This document shows positions 7,734-16,565 of a stretch of DNA of 64,000 nt, piece by piece. The position numbers and the translations under genes are program-made. The stretch is taken from positions 21,934-85,933 of the forward strand of contig CAYVJG010000009.1 of assembly GCA_964451785.1 (NCBI GenBank), written 5' to 3'. The notes beneath the pieces are model-generated. The model made no database searches. It saw only the letters and a list, made by a program, of their open reading frames with translations, and was not told the origin of the DNA. Source of the stretch: JAJYSO01 sp964451785 (lineage in GTDB: Bacteria > Bacteroidota > Bacteroidia > Flavobacteriales > Flavobacteriaceae). Position 1 is the first letter of the stretch. Every line of letters starts with the position of its first letter.

Positions 7734-8363
7734 ATGGAAACAAAAGATTATGTTTGGTATGCCTGTTATGGGTCTAATTTGTCCGATCAACGCTTTAAAT
7801 GCTATTTGAAAGGCGGAAAGCCTGAAGGCGCTAAAGGATATTATGAAGGAAGTCGCGACCAAACTCCGCCGCTAAAGGCTAAACCTATTCAATTGCCTTA
7901 TGAATTGTATTTTGCTAAATCGTCTGATAATTGGCACAAAGGCGGCGTGGCTTTTCTGAATCCGCAACACGATGCTGAACAACGCACATTTGGCCGACGC
8001 TATTTGATTACTAAAACACAGTTTGAAGATGTGTTTAAGCAAGAAAATCACTTAAATAGTGCGCCTAAGATTGATTTTGATAAAGTTAAAGATTTAAAAC
8101 AGCTGACACTTAGCCCTAATACCTGGTATGGCATGCTTTTATTTATAGGTGAAGACGAAGGCTGCCCTATTTTTACGTTTACAAATCCTCACTTTTTAAG
8201 CGATGATATTCATGCGCCGGATATTAATTACCTATCGACTATTCACCGAGGATTAAGCACATGTTATGGATTGTCTAAAGATGACTTACAGACTTATTTT
8301 TATGCCAAACAGGGGATTAAAGATTTTGTAGATGATCGAGAGTTACGGGAGTTGTTGCCTTAA
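7734..8363 (+). CDS. Gamma-glutamylcyclotransferase-fold protein
   Basis: This 209-residue cytosolic protein opens with YVWYACYGSNLSDQRF, the YGSNL loop of the gamma-glutamylcyclotransferase (GGCT) fold that binds the gamma-glutamyl group. It continues with GGVAFLNPQ and FGRRYLIT, which resemble the later strands of this fold. GGCT enzymes cyclise gamma-glutamyl peptides to 5-oxoproline. I could not place the catalytic glutamate with confidence, so activity is unproven. Related proteins are sometimes labelled 'histone deacetylase' in databases, which the sequence does not support. Its stop overlaps the end of the convergent gene at 8360-8878. Confidence 0.65.
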   Translation: METKDYVWYACYGSNLSDQRFKCYLKGGKPEGAKGYYEGSRDQTPPLKAKPIQLPYELYFAKSSDNWHKGGVAFLNPQHDAEQRTFGRRYLITKTQFEDVFKQENHLNSAPKIDFDKVKDLKQLTLSPNTWYGMLLFIGEDEGCPIFTFTNPHFLSDDIHAPDINYLSTIHRGLSTCYGLSKDDLQTYFYAKQGIKDFVDDRELRELLP

Positions 8364-8878
8364 GGTTGAGCGATATTTGACTGAAGAGTAGCTTTTTTCG
8401 CTAAACTTGCGGCTATTAAAACAATACAACCTGAATAGCAAATGCACATCAGAATCCCCGAAAGAATAACGATGTATTTCATCCAAAGTACGCCATTCCA
8501 CAATAAGTAAAGGCCACCGAAGGTGAAAACAATAGAAAATAGCGGCTCGAAAGCAAAAAATTGCTTTAGGTGTTTTGGCGCTTTCGTCATGAGGGTTAAA
8601 CTACCCACCATAAAAAAGATAACTGACATCGACAAAATGTGATTGTGCAGCATGGTGAGCATTTGTTGTTCAGATTTCTTAAACTTCATTTCCTTGGCTG
8701 AAGGATTAGATTCGTTGCCTAGATAACTTTCTTTAATGCCGGTTGGTGAAAAACTGGTGTTGTGGTTAACAAAGCTGATACCGCTGAAAAAGCCAACGCT
8801 GAGAATAATTACAAAAAGCGCTATAAAACGTTTAAAAACTTTAGGAAGTTGTGGTAGGAGGTTGTGTAGAGCTATCAT
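8360..8878 (-). CDS. Four-TM membrane protein, partner of the FMN-binding protein
   Basis: This 172-residue protein has about four hydrophobic helices: residues ~17-36, ~78-97, ~108-125 and ~133-157. Between the first two lies a polar stretch, then the motif LHNHILSMS with two histidines at the start of helix 2. No family is recognised. The start codon overlaps the end of the FMN-binding gene (8875) by four bases, so the two are translationally coupled. Paired histidines in a membrane protein beside a periplasmic flavoprotein suggest heme binding or quinol-linked electron transfer. That is inference only. Confidence 0.75.
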   Translation of the reverse strand: MIALHNLLPQLPKVFKRFIALFVIILSVGFFSGISFVNHNTSFSPTGIKESYLGNESNPSAKEMKFKKSEQQMLTMLHNHILSMSVIFFMVGSLTLMTKAPKHLKQFFAFEPLFSIVFTFGGLYLLWNGVLWMKYIVILSGILMCICYSGCIVLIAASLAKKATLQSNIAQP

Positions 8879-9411
8879 AGTAAACCGTTGTGTTGAAGAA
8901 TTTGTAAGCCTCGTAAAACTTGTTTTACACTATAGGTCATTGATTTTGACGAAATTGTTGCACCACTTATGCCGTCAATTGTGCTACCATAGGTGATGAC
9001 CGATTGTGGTGTCATCCCTACAAATTGTTTTAACCAGCGTTGATTGGTGATTTCACGTCCAAACTGTTCGCGATACACCAAAATTTTCACAGCTTCAATT
9101 TGTAAATCGGTATTGAATAAAATTAAGAAATCAAACGCATGATCCTTACTCGACCCTTGTCCCCAATAGGCATAAGCTTTAAAAGAACCGTCAATTTTTA
9201 ATCTGAATAACTTGTCATTCGTTAAATCGCGTGGTAGGTTTTTAGGAAGACTAGAGGCTGTGAATTTTATCGGAATGAGTTGATAGTCGTAAGTCTTGTA
9301 AAACACATTGACCACTTGCCCAATTTTAGTTTGTAAATCGGTGGATTGAGCAGAGGTGAAAATCGGCCCTAAAAATAACCCAATTGATAACATGACTACT
9401 TTGATGCGCAT
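8875..9411 (-). CDS. Exported FMN-binding domain protein (RnfG/NqrC-like)
   Basis: This 178-residue protein has a signal peptide (MRIKVVMLSIGLFLGPIFTSAQ) and an FMN-binding domain (PF04205). The C-terminal part carries DGISGATISS, in which Thr152 should hold FMN by a phosphoester bond made by an ApbE-type flavin transferase; D-G-x-S-G-A-T fits the known consensus. The rest resembles the single domain of NqrC/RnfG, not the longer NosR. No apbE gene lies in this window. It overlaps the four-TM gene by four bases. A TATCTTTG box lies at 9428-9435. The two probably form a small electron-transfer module across the inner membrane; the substrate is unknown. Confidence 0.8.
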   Translation of the reverse strand: MRIKVVMLSIGLFLGPIFTSAQSTDLQTKIGQVVNVFYKTYDYQLIPIKFTASSLPKNLPRDLTNDKLFRLKIDGSFKAYAYWGQGSSKDHAFDFLILFNTDLQIEAVKILVYREQFGREITNQRWLKQFVGMTPQSVITYGSTIDGISGATISSKSMTYSVKQVLRGLQILQHNGLL

Positions 9412-9427
9412 AAGTCAAGGTTTGTTT

Positions 9428-9435
9428 CAAAGATA
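9428..9435 (-). promoter_or_regulatory. -7 promoter box for the FMN-binding/4-TM operon
   Basis: Minus-strand TATCTTTG, an exact TAnnTTTG match 16 bases upstream of the ATG at 9411. Confidence 0.55.
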
Positions 9436-9548
9436 AGTTATTAGGTTTAGATGAGCTGATAAATCAATAGAATTAAACGTTAATTTGAAGTAAAGTATTT
9501 GCAAATTGTAAGCCTTGTGTTTCAATGTGATGATTCAACTATCAATTC

Positions 9549-9579
9549 TTGTTAATTAGTCTATTAATCCCTATCTTTA
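9549..9579 (+). promoter_or_regulatory. Promoter (TTG-N20-TATCTTTA) for the small barrel gene
   Basis: TTG at 9549-9551, then 20 bases, then TATCTTTA at 9572-9579 (one mismatch to TAnnTTTG). The ATG is at 9599. Confidence 0.55.
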
Positions 9580-9598
9580 CTAGGAAAACCTCTAGTTT

Positions 9599-10129
9599 AT
9601 GAAATCCTTTTGTATTATTTTTTTACTGTTATGTAGCAGTTTAGTTGAAGCTCAAAATAGTCAAATCAACTTGCCTGCGCAGTCTAATCCTTGGCGCGTA
9701 GGGGGTGGAGTAGGCTTAGGCTTTGGAAGTAATGATTATTTTGGGTTTAGCATTTCTCCCTTTGTGGGTTATCAAATAGATCCGTCGGTAGAGCTCGGCG
9801 TGTCAGCAGGTTATCAATATTCTAAATGGAATTATGCCAAGCAACATTTGTTTAATGCCGGACCTTACCTGAATTTTTATCCGATTCCTCAGTTTTTTGC
9901 CCGCGCCCATTACGAATATTATACTGGTCAAATGAATTATAATCCTGGCTATTACGGCGGTGCAAGTCGCAATTTTGACGAAAGTGCACTGTGGTTGGGC
10001 GCCGGTTATCGCAGTCTTGGTCGCGTACAGTTTTTTGTGGGGTTGATGTATAATGTGCTCTATGATGAAGATGACAGTGTTTTTGCTAATGGATTGCGCC
10101 CCATTATGGGCGTGAGTTTTGCACTTTAA
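9599..10129 (+). CDS. Small outer membrane beta-barrel protein
   Basis: This 176-residue protein has a signal peptide (MKSFCIIFLLLCSSLVEAQ) followed by alternating amphipathic strands rich in Gly, Tyr and Phe (GVGLGFGSNDYFGFSISPFVGYQI; VELGVSAGYQYS). It ends in a strand with terminal hydrophobic residues (PIMGVSFAL). This is the layout of an 8-strand porin-like or OmpW/OmpA-type barrel. It has no recognised enzymatic motif and function is unknown. It stands alone with its own promoter. Confidence 0.7.
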   Translation: MKSFCIIFLLLCSSLVEAQNSQINLPAQSNPWRVGGGVGLGFGSNDYFGFSISPFVGYQIDPSVELGVSAGYQYSKWNYAKQHLFNAGPYLNFYPIPQFFARAHYEYYTGQMNYNPGYYGGASRNFDESALWLGAGYRSLGRVQFFVGLMYNVLYDEDDSVFANGLRPIMGVSFAL

Positions 10130-10152
10130 AACAGGAATCATTTTTTTTGAAT

Positions 10153-10160
10153 TACTTTTG
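10153..10160 (+). promoter_or_regulatory. -7 promoter box for prmC
   Basis: TACTTTTG, an exact TAnnTTTG match 21 bases before the prmC ATG. Confidence 0.5.
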
Positions 10161-10180
10161 CCCAACACAAACTCTTTAGG

Positions 10181-11032
10181 ATGACCATCACTGCACTGAA
10201 GCAAAAGTTTAAAAGCAGGTTAAGCGAACTTTTTCCAAATACCGAAATCGATTCTTTTTTCTCTATTCTTCTCGAGGAATTTACAGGATTAAGACGAATC
10301 GATTTAGCATTAAATCCCGATTTAAGTTTGTCAGAACACCAAGAGCAACAGTTTTTGGAAGCTTTAGAACGCTTAGAGAAGAAGGAACCTATTCAATATA
10401 TTTTAGGGAAAACAGAATTTTGCGGATTGTCATTTTCGGTCAATCAACAGGTGCTCATTCCGCGACCCGAAACAGCTGAATTAGTGGAGTGGATTGTCAA
10501 CGATTGGCAAGAACAACTTTCAGCTGATTTTAGTCTGTTAGATATTGGTACCGGGAGTGGTTGTATCCCGATTAGCCTAAAACACCGACTTCCTCAGGCT
10601 GATATATGGAGTTTTGATGTGTCAGCCGAAGCCTTAACTGTCGCTAAACAGAACGCGCAAACTTTAAACCTGCCCGTGCATTTTGAGCAAGTTGATATTC
10701 TGCAAGCTCAGTCTATTGCTCAACAATTTGATGTCATTGTCTCTAATCCACCTTATGTACGCCAACTCGAAAAAGCTGAAATGCAAGCTAATGTTCTTGA
10801 CTATGAACCGCATTTAGCGCTTTTTGTCGAAGATAATGACCCACTTATTTTCTATCGAGCCATTTTGAAATTTACCCAGACACATTTAAAAACTGGTGGA
10901 GTTGTCTATTTTGAAATCAATGAATATTTACAAGAAGACATGCGGCAACTAGTTCGTGAATTTGCAGCTCAGAAGGTTCAATTTAAAACCGATGTATTTG
11001 GTAAAGCAAGGATGATGAAAATCAAATTTTAA
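10181..11032 (+). CDS. prmC: Peptide chain release factor N5-glutamine methyltransferase
   Basis: This 283-residue protein has an N-terminal helical domain (PIQYILGKTEFCGLSFSVNQQVLIPRPET is the typical linker region), then an S-adenosylmethionine-binding fold with LLDIGTGSGCIPISL. The catalytic NPPY motif (IVSNPPYV) positions the substrate glutamine amide. PrmC (HemK) methylates the GGQ glutamine of RF1 and RF2 to speed translation termination. Length is normal. The gene stands alone before the lysine-pathway genes. Confidence 0.95.
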   Translation: MTITALKQKFKSRLSELFPNTEIDSFFSILLEEFTGLRRIDLALNPDLSLSEHQEQQFLEALERLEKKEPIQYILGKTEFCGLSFSVNQQVLIPRPETAELVEWIVNDWQEQLSADFSLLDIGTGSGCIPISLKHRLPQADIWSFDVSAEALTVAKQNAQTLNLPVHFEQVDILQAQSIAQQFDVIVSNPPYVRQLEKAEMQANVLDYEPHLALFVEDNDPLIFYRAILKFTQTHLKTGGVVYFEINEYLQEDMRQLVREFAAQKVQFKTDVFGKARMMKIKF

Positions 11033-11173
11033 AGTGTGAGTTGTCTGCGAAAATGAAGTTTTGTTAAAAAGAAACAGTGTTAATAGATAAATCTTCTACA
11101 AAATAGCTATAGTTGTTAAAAATCATTTTTATACATTTACCGTTTTTAAATTTAGTTTTTAATAAACATTGCT

Positions 11174-12493
11174 ATGAAAGTACTGAAGTTCGGAGGAACC
11201 TCTGTGGGCAGTCCTGAGCGTATTCAGGGATTGACCCAAATCGTCGATTGCTCACAAGAGCAGATCGTCGTGTTGTCGGCAGTGGCCGGTACAACTGACG
11301 CCTTAGATGAAATCTCTAATCTCCTTTGTGAGGGTAAACGCGATATTGCTCGTATAAAGATAGATGAACTGTATAAGAAGTATAAACAGTTTATAAAGGA
11401 TTTGTTTAAGACCGATAAGTACTTGAAGAAGGCAAAGGAATTGATCGACAACCGATTCCAACTCATATCTTCGTTAGCAAGTGACTTGTTTACTAATGCA
11501 GAAAAAAAGGTGGTTTTGGCACAAGGCGAATTGATGTCAACAGCCTTTTTTCATTATCATTTAGGAGAAGTAGGACAGGAGTCTGTCTTGTTGCCTTCAC
11601 TCGACTTTATGCGTACAGATGAGGATAATGAACCTGATATTGACTATATAAGAACGCAGCTAACTGCCATTTTGGACAATAGTCCTAAAGACAATAAAAT
11701 TTATATTGCGCAGGGCTATATTTGCCGTAATGCGTTTGGTGAAATTGACAACTTGCGTCGTGGTGGTTCTGATTTTACAGCATCTTTAATCGGGGCTGCT
11801 ATTCAAGCGGATGAAGTGCAAATCTGGACAGATATTGACGGCATGCACAATAATGACCCTCGAGTAGTTGACCACACCACGCCAATTTCTAATTTGAGTT
11901 TTGATGAAGCTGCTGAGTTGGCTTATTTTGGGGCTAAAATTTTGCATCCGCAGAGTATCTTCCCGGCACAAAAGTACAATGTCCCCGTGCGATTGCTCAA
12001 TACGATGGATCCTCAGGCTTATGGCACATTGATTAATGCTGCCGGAGATGATAAAACCATTGGCGTGCGCGCAATCGCTGCTAAAGATAACATTACGGCT
12101 ATCCATATTAAATCGTCACGCATGCTTTTGGCTTATGGCTTCTTGCGTCGTGTGTTTGAGGTTTTTGAACGTTACAAAACCCCAATCGACATGATTACCA
12201 CTTCTGAGGTGTCTGTGTCTTTAACTATTGACGATTCAACCTATTTAAAAGAAATTATAGAAGAACTACAGCACTTTGGTCAAGTGGATGTCGATGAAAA
12301 TCAAACCATCATTTGTGTGGTCGGTACCTTTGATTTAGATACTAAAGGTTATGCAGCTAAGATATTTGATGGCATTAATCATCTGTCAATTCGCATGATT
12401 TCTTACGGTGGCTCTAACCATAATGTATCTTTATTGATTGATTCAGTTCACAAAAAAGAAGCCTTACAATCATTGCATAACCACTTATTTTAA
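11174..12493 (+). CDS. Aspartate kinase (monofunctional)
   Basis: This 439-residue protein starts with the kinase motif MKVLKFGGTSVG and has GGSDFTASLIGAAIQADEVQIWTDIDG, the conserved core of aspartokinases. The C-terminal ~150 residues form paired ACT-type regulatory domains (VFEVFERYKTPIDMITTSEVSVS). The enzyme phosphorylates aspartate, the first step to lysine, threonine and methionine. The absence of a homoserine dehydrogenase extension and the presence of lysA five bases downstream suggest a lysine/diaminopimelate-dedicated, lysine-inhibited isozyme. A weak -7-like TACATTTA lies at 11132-11139. The symbol lysC would be reasonable but isozyme class is inferred. Confidence 0.93.
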   Translation: MKVLKFGGTSVGSPERIQGLTQIVDCSQEQIVVLSAVAGTTDALDEISNLLCEGKRDIARIKIDELYKKYKQFIKDLFKTDKYLKKAKELIDNRFQLISSLASDLFTNAEKKVVLAQGELMSTAFFHYHLGEVGQESVLLPSLDFMRTDEDNEPDIDYIRTQLTAILDNSPKDNKIYIAQGYICRNAFGEIDNLRRGGSDFTASLIGAAIQADEVQIWTDIDGMHNNDPRVVDHTTPISNLSFDEAAELAYFGAKILHPQSIFPAQKYNVPVRLLNTMDPQAYGTLINAAGDDKTIGVRAIAAKDNITAIHIKSSRMLLAYGFLRRVFEVFERYKTPIDMITTSEVSVSLTIDDSTYLKEIIEELQHFGQVDVDENQTIICVVGTFDLDTKGYAAKIFDGINHLSIRMISYGGSNHNVSLLIDSVHKKEALQSLHNHLF

Positions 12494-12498
12494 ACCGT

Positions 12499-13650
12499 AT
12501 GATTACTAGTGTTTTAAAAGAACAATTTGAAGACTTAGAAACGCCTTTTTATCATTACGATTTAAACGTGTTGAAAGAAACCTTAGCGAATGCTAAAGAA
12601 AGTGCCGACAAACGCCAGTTTAAAGTGCACTTTGCCTATAAAGCCAATTTTAATCCGCGTGTATTGGCGCTGATTAATCAATACGGTTTTGGTGCCGATT
12701 GCGTGAGTGGTAACGAAGTAGCAAAAGCTGTTGAAGTTGGTGTGCCTGCTGAAAAAATCACCTTTGCCGGTGTAGGGAAATCTGATAAAGAAATCGACTA
12801 TGCCTTAGCACAATCTATCTTTGCTTTTAATGTCGAGTCTGTCGAAGAGTTAGAAGTGATAGGTCAACTAGCAAAAGCGCAAAATAAAGTGGCTAAAGTC
12901 GCTTTGCGTATAAATCCAAATGTAGATGCCAAAACACATCACTTTATTACCACAGGATTAAACGAAAATAAGTTTGGCATTTTACCTAACAATATCCAGA
13001 CTTGTGTGGAGTTGGTTAAAGAAAACCCATATCTCGAGTTGCACGGTTTACATTTTCACATAGGCTCACAAATCACCGATATGAGTGTGTTTAAAAACTT
13101 GTGTGTCAAAGTTAATGAGTGGAATCAGTGGTTTGAAGACCGCGGAATTTACCTCAAAACGCTAAACGTCGGCGGCGGTTTGGGCGTAGACTATTTGTTG
13201 CCGGATTTACATCCGATACCAGATTTTGAAGCTTATTTTTCTGTGTTTGAACGCTTTTTAGAATTGCGTCCACAGCAAGAAGTCCACTTTGAACTCGGTC
13301 GAGCTTTAGTGGCACAATGTGGCAGTTTGATAGCTAAAGTGCTTTATGTCAAAAAAGGATTGGCAAAGCAGTTTGCTATTCTCGATGCCGGGATGACAGA
13401 ACTCATGCGTCCCGCATTATATCAAGCTTATCACAGCATTGAAAACCTATCAACTACAGGTGGGCAAAAATCAAAATACGATATCGTAGGGCCAATTTGT
13501 GAAAGTTCAGATTGCTTTGGTAAAGAGGTATTGCTTCCCGAAGTAAAACGAGGCGATTTAATTGCCATTCGTTCAGCTGGAGCTTATGGTGAAACCATGG
13601 CATCGCGCTATAACTTACGTGATGAAGTACGGTTTTGTTATACCGATTGA
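12499..13650 (+). CDS. lysA: Diaminopimelate decarboxylase
   Basis: This 383-residue PLP enzyme of fold type III has the Schiff-base lysine in HFAYKANFNP near the N-terminus. It also shows HFHIGSQ, the glycine-rich phosphate loop LNVGGGLGVDY, and the C-terminal CESSDCFGKE and GAYGETMASRYN motifs of DAP/ornithine decarboxylases. It converts meso-diaminopimelate to L-lysine. It begins five bases after the aspartate kinase stop and shares its operon, so the first and last steps of lysine synthesis are co-transcribed. A terminator follows at 13688. Confidence 0.95.
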   Translation: MITSVLKEQFEDLETPFYHYDLNVLKETLANAKESADKRQFKVHFAYKANFNPRVLALINQYGFGADCVSGNEVAKAVEVGVPAEKITFAGVGKSDKEIDYALAQSIFAFNVESVEELEVIGQLAKAQNKVAKVALRINPNVDAKTHHFITTGLNENKFGILPNNIQTCVELVKENPYLELHGLHFHIGSQITDMSVFKNLCVKVNEWNQWFEDRGIYLKTLNVGGGLGVDYLLPDLHPIPDFEAYFSVFERFLELRPQQEVHFELGRALVAQCGSLIAKVLYVKKGLAKQFAILDAGMTELMRPALYQAYHSIENLSTTGGQKSKYDIVGPICESSDCFGKEVLLPEVKRGDLIAIRSAGAYGETMASRYNLRDEVRFCYTD

Positions 13651-13687
13651 TGCGGTATATGCCGTTGGTTTAAAAAGTTAACGATAC

Positions 13688-13725
13688 AAAAAGGGCTTTA
13701 CTTCTGTTGAGGTAGAGCCTTTTTT
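13688..13725 (+). terminator. Terminator of the aspartate kinase-lysA operon
   Basis: The arms AAAAAGGGCTTTACTTC and GAGGTAGAGCCTTTTTT pair with a few G-T or mismatched positions around a short loop and end in a T-run, 37 bases after the lysA stop. Confidence 0.75.
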
Positions 13726-13845
13726 ACGCATTAAAAAGACAAGTTTGATTTAGGAATGCTAAATGAATAAACAATTATTATAGCAAAGAGGGGGTAAGCT
13801 TCTTAAATTCAATTGCGCTTTCTCGATTTGGCAATTGTATTTAAT

Positions 13846-13853
13846 TATCTTTG
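13846..13853 (+). promoter_or_regulatory. -7 promoter box for mqo
   Basis: TATCTTTG, exact consensus, 17 bases before the ATG at 13871. It lies inside the longer in-frame extension starting at 13835, which argues against that start. Confidence 0.6.
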
Positions 13854-13870
13854 CAAAAACTTTTTACTTT

Positions 13871-15373
13871 ATGCACACTTCCCCTAAATCGGATAACGTT
13901 TATGATCTCATTTGCGTTGGGGGTGGAATCATGAGTGGCACGCTGGCATTGTTGACGAAGCTACTTGACCCCAAGAGCAAGATTGGTGTTTATGAACGTT
14001 TAGATAAAGTTGGTCTTGAAAGCTCTGGAGCTTGGAACAACGCTGGTACAGGACACTCTGCTTTTTGCGAGTTAAACTATACCCCCGAAAAAGAAGACGG
14101 GTCTATCGATATTTCTAAAGCCATTTCGATTTTTAGTCAGTTTGAACGCTCTAAGGAATTTTGGTCGTATTTGGTGACTCATAATATGATTGATAATCCA
14201 CAAGAGTTTATCAATGCAATCCCGCATCACAGTTGGGTGAGAGGTAAAGCTGATGCTGAGTTTTTGAAAAAGCGTTACGAGCGTTTAAAAGAAACGCCGA
14301 TGTTTCAAAGCATGCAGTTTTCAGAAGATCCGGAAGTGCTTAAGCAATGGTTTCCATTGATTATGACCGATCGTCAGCCTGATGAAGTGATGGCCGGTAC
14401 GCGTATGGAATTGGGAACTGAAGTTAACTTTGGTGCCTTAACTAGACGTTATTTCACTATCCTAAAAGAACAATTTGACACGCCGGTAAGTACAGATTCT
14501 GAAATTTTAGATATTAAAAAATCAGGAAGCGAATGGCTTGTTGTGGTAAAAGATGTCAAAACAGGGCAAAAACAAACTGTCCGTACTAAACGGGTGTTTA
14601 TCGGTGCTGGTGGACGTGCGTTGACCTTACTGCAAAAAACAGGCATTAAAGAAAAAGATGGTTACGGCGGGTTTCCGGTGAGTGGCCAATTCTTATTCTG
14701 TAAAAATAAAGACGTCATTGACCAACACTGGGCTAAAGTATATAGTAAAGCTGGTCCTGATGCGCCGCCAATGTCAACACCTCACCTCGATACACGTTAT
14801 ATCGATGGTAAACGCGAATTGTTGTTTGGTCCCTTTGCAGGATTTTCACCTAAGTTTTTAAAACATGGCTCTAACTCTGACTTGTTTAAAACCATTAAGT
14901 TGGGTAACTTGAAATCTTTGCTCGGTGCATTTTGGCATAATTTAGATTTGACAAAATACTTAATTGGTCAATTGTCATTGAGTCATGAAAATCGCATGGA
15001 CATCTTACGCGATTTTGTAAAAGATGCCAAAAGTGAAGACTGGGAATTGCTAAATGCAGGACAGCGTGTACAGATTATTAAACCCGATCCTAAAAAATGG
15101 GGTAAATTACAGTTTGGAACTGAAGTGGTGCACAATACAGATGGCTCAATTACAGCCTTGTTAGGAGCTTCACCAGGTGCATCAACGGCAGTACACGCCA
15201 TCTTAGAAATCTTGCAACAGGCTTTTCCGGAAGAAGTAAAAACACAAGCTTGGCAAGATAAATTGACAGAGATGATTCCGTTTTGGAATAAAGATGCAGA
15301 TGCTGATGAGACGCAATTTGTCAAAGAACAAGAACGTTGTTCAGAACTTTTAAAATTGAATGTAAAGTCCTAA
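13871..15373 (+). CDS. mqo: Malate:quinone oxidoreductase
   Basis: Translation from 13871 gives 500 residues. The N-terminus has the FAD-binding motif YDLICVGGGIMSGTLALL. The family segments GLESSGAWNNAGTGHSAFCELNYTP and the C-terminal LLGASPGASTAVHAILEIL are plain. MQO is a peripheral membrane flavoenzyme that oxidises malate to oxaloacetate and passes electrons to the quinone pool, replacing or supplementing NAD-malate dehydrogenase. The alternative start at 13835 would put the promoter box inside the gene. It fits with the NQR operon further along as part of the respiratory chain. Confidence 0.95.
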   Translation: MHTSPKSDNVYDLICVGGGIMSGTLALLTKLLDPKSKIGVYERLDKVGLESSGAWNNAGTGHSAFCELNYTPEKEDGSIDISKAISIFSQFERSKEFWSYLVTHNMIDNPQEFINAIPHHSWVRGKADAEFLKKRYERLKETPMFQSMQFSEDPEVLKQWFPLIMTDRQPDEVMAGTRMELGTEVNFGALTRRYFTILKEQFDTPVSTDSEILDIKKSGSEWLVVVKDVKTGQKQTVRTKRVFIGAGGRALTLLQKTGIKEKDGYGGFPVSGQFLFCKNKDVIDQHWAKVYSKAGPDAPPMSTPHLDTRYIDGKRELLFGPFAGFSPKFLKHGSNSDLFKTIKLGNLKSLLGAFWHNLDLTKYLIGQLSLSHENRMDILRDFVKDAKSEDWELLNAGQRVQIIKPDPKKWGKLQFGTEVVHNTDGSITALLGASPGASTAVHAILEILQQAFPEEVKTQAWQDKLTEMIPFWNKDADADETQFVKEQERCSELLKLNVKS

Positions 15374-15453
15374 ATTAGTCGCTTCATAACAAAGTGATAA
15401 ACAGGATAAATAGAATTATAAATTAAAAGCTTTAGCATTTAGGGATAAAAAAT

Positions 15454-15461
15454 TACCTTTG
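15454..15461 (+). promoter_or_regulatory. -7 promoter box for sucD
   Basis: TACCTTTG, exact TAnnTTTG match, 26 bases before the ATG. Confidence 0.55.
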
Positions 15462-15487
15462 CAAGGCACAAAAGAAACCATACATTT

Positions 15488-16360
15488 ATGAGTGTTTTAG
15501 TTAATAAAGATTCAAAAATAGTTGTTCAAGGATTTACCGGTAGTGAAGGTTCTTTTCACGCTGGACAAATGATCGAGTACGGAACACAAGTTGTTGCTGG
15601 CGTTACTCCTGGTAAAGGAGGACAAGAGCACTTAGGAAAACCAGTTTTTAATACAGTTGCTGAAGCTGTAGAAAACGCTGACGCCAATACAAGTATCATT
15701 TTTGTTCCGCCGGCATTTGCTGCTGATGCTATTATGGAATCTGCTGATGCAGGTATCAAAGTAATCATCGCGATTACGGAAGGTATCCCAACTCAGGACA
15801 TGATCAAAGTAAAAAATTATATCGCTGATAAAGATTGCCGCTTAATTGGCCCTAACTGTCCAGGTGTGATTACTCCTGAGGAAGCTAAAGTAGGTATCAT
15901 GCCAGGATTTGTTTTCAAAAAAGGAAACGTTGGTATTGTATCTAAATCAGGTACTTTAACCTATGAAGCTGCTGATCAAGTGGTAAAACAAGGCTTAGGC
16001 GTTACAACTGCTATCGGTATTGGTGGTGACCCAATTATCGGAACCACTACTAAAGAAGCGCTTGAACTTTTGATTAACGATGAAGAAACTGAGGCTGTAG
16101 TGCTTATCGGTGAAATCGGTGGTCAATTAGAGCCAGATGCTGCAAAATGGTATAAAGCTAGCGGTTCTAAAAAACCGGTAATCGGATTTATCGCTGGTGA
16201 AACTGCTCCTGCTGGTCGTACTATGGGTCACGCTGGTGCTATCGTTGGTGGAAGTGAAGATACTGCTCAAGCTAAAAAGAAAATCTTAAGCGAATGTGGA
16301 ATACACGTGGTTGATTCTCCGGCTAAGATTGGTGAAAAAGTAAAAGAAGTTTTAGGATAG
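15488..16360 (+). CDS. sucD: Succinate-CoA ligase alpha subunit
   Basis: This 290-residue protein has the CoA-binding Rossmann domain (VVQGFTGSEGSFHAGQMIEYG), the GPNCPGVI motif, and the ligase domain with the phosphohistidine in MGHAGAIVGG. With SucB-type beta subunit SucC it interconverts succinyl-CoA and succinate with nucleotide phosphorylation in the TCA cycle. Only the alpha subunit is here: the neighbours are mqo and uvrA, and no sucC is in the window, so the beta subunit must be encoded elsewhere. It has its own promoter and a strong terminator. Confidence 0.96.
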   Translation: MSVLVNKDSKIVVQGFTGSEGSFHAGQMIEYGTQVVAGVTPGKGGQEHLGKPVFNTVAEAVENADANTSIIFVPPAFAADAIMESADAGIKVIIAITEGIPTQDMIKVKNYIADKDCRLIGPNCPGVITPEEAKVGIMPGFVFKKGNVGIVSKSGTLTYEAADQVVKQGLGVTTAIGIGGDPIIGTTTKEALELLINDEETEAVVLIGEIGGQLEPDAAKWYKASGSKKPVIGFIAGETAPAGRTMGHAGAIVGGSEDTAQAKKKILSECGIHVVDSPAKIGEKVKEVLG

Positions 16361-16384
16361 ATTATCCATTTCTTTATCATATTT

Positions 16385-16419
16385 AAAAAATCCATTGTCT
16401 CATAGATAATGGATTTTTT
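16385..16419 (+). terminator. Terminator of sucD
   Basis: AAAAAATCCATT at 16385-16396 is fully complementary to AATGGATTTTTT at 16408-16419, giving a 12-bp stem with an 11-base loop and a T-rich tail, 24 bases after the stop. Confidence 0.85.
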
Positions 16420-16541
16420 GTTTTTATTAGTTCTTTTTTTAAACTTAGATTTAAGTAGTAAATGCAACAAAATGGGATGAGAGAATCAGGGTATAATTTG
16501 GAGGGAGCGCACTCAGGATAGTTTCATCCAATACAAATCAG

Positions 16542-16549
16542 TACCTTTG
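16542..16549 (+). promoter_or_regulatory. -7 promoter box for uvrA
   Basis: TACCTTTG, exact consensus, 16 bases before the ATG. Confidence 0.55.
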
Positions 16550-16565
16550 TGATGAGTAATATGTT

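Noticed and set aside
9803..10204. 133-residue antisense frame over the small barrel gene
   Set aside because: The plus-strand barrel has a signal peptide, promoter and strand pattern; the antisense translation has none.
13835..13870. Upstream ATG for mqo
   Set aside because: The extension contains the exact -7 box at 13846-13853 and adds residues not expected before the FAD motif.
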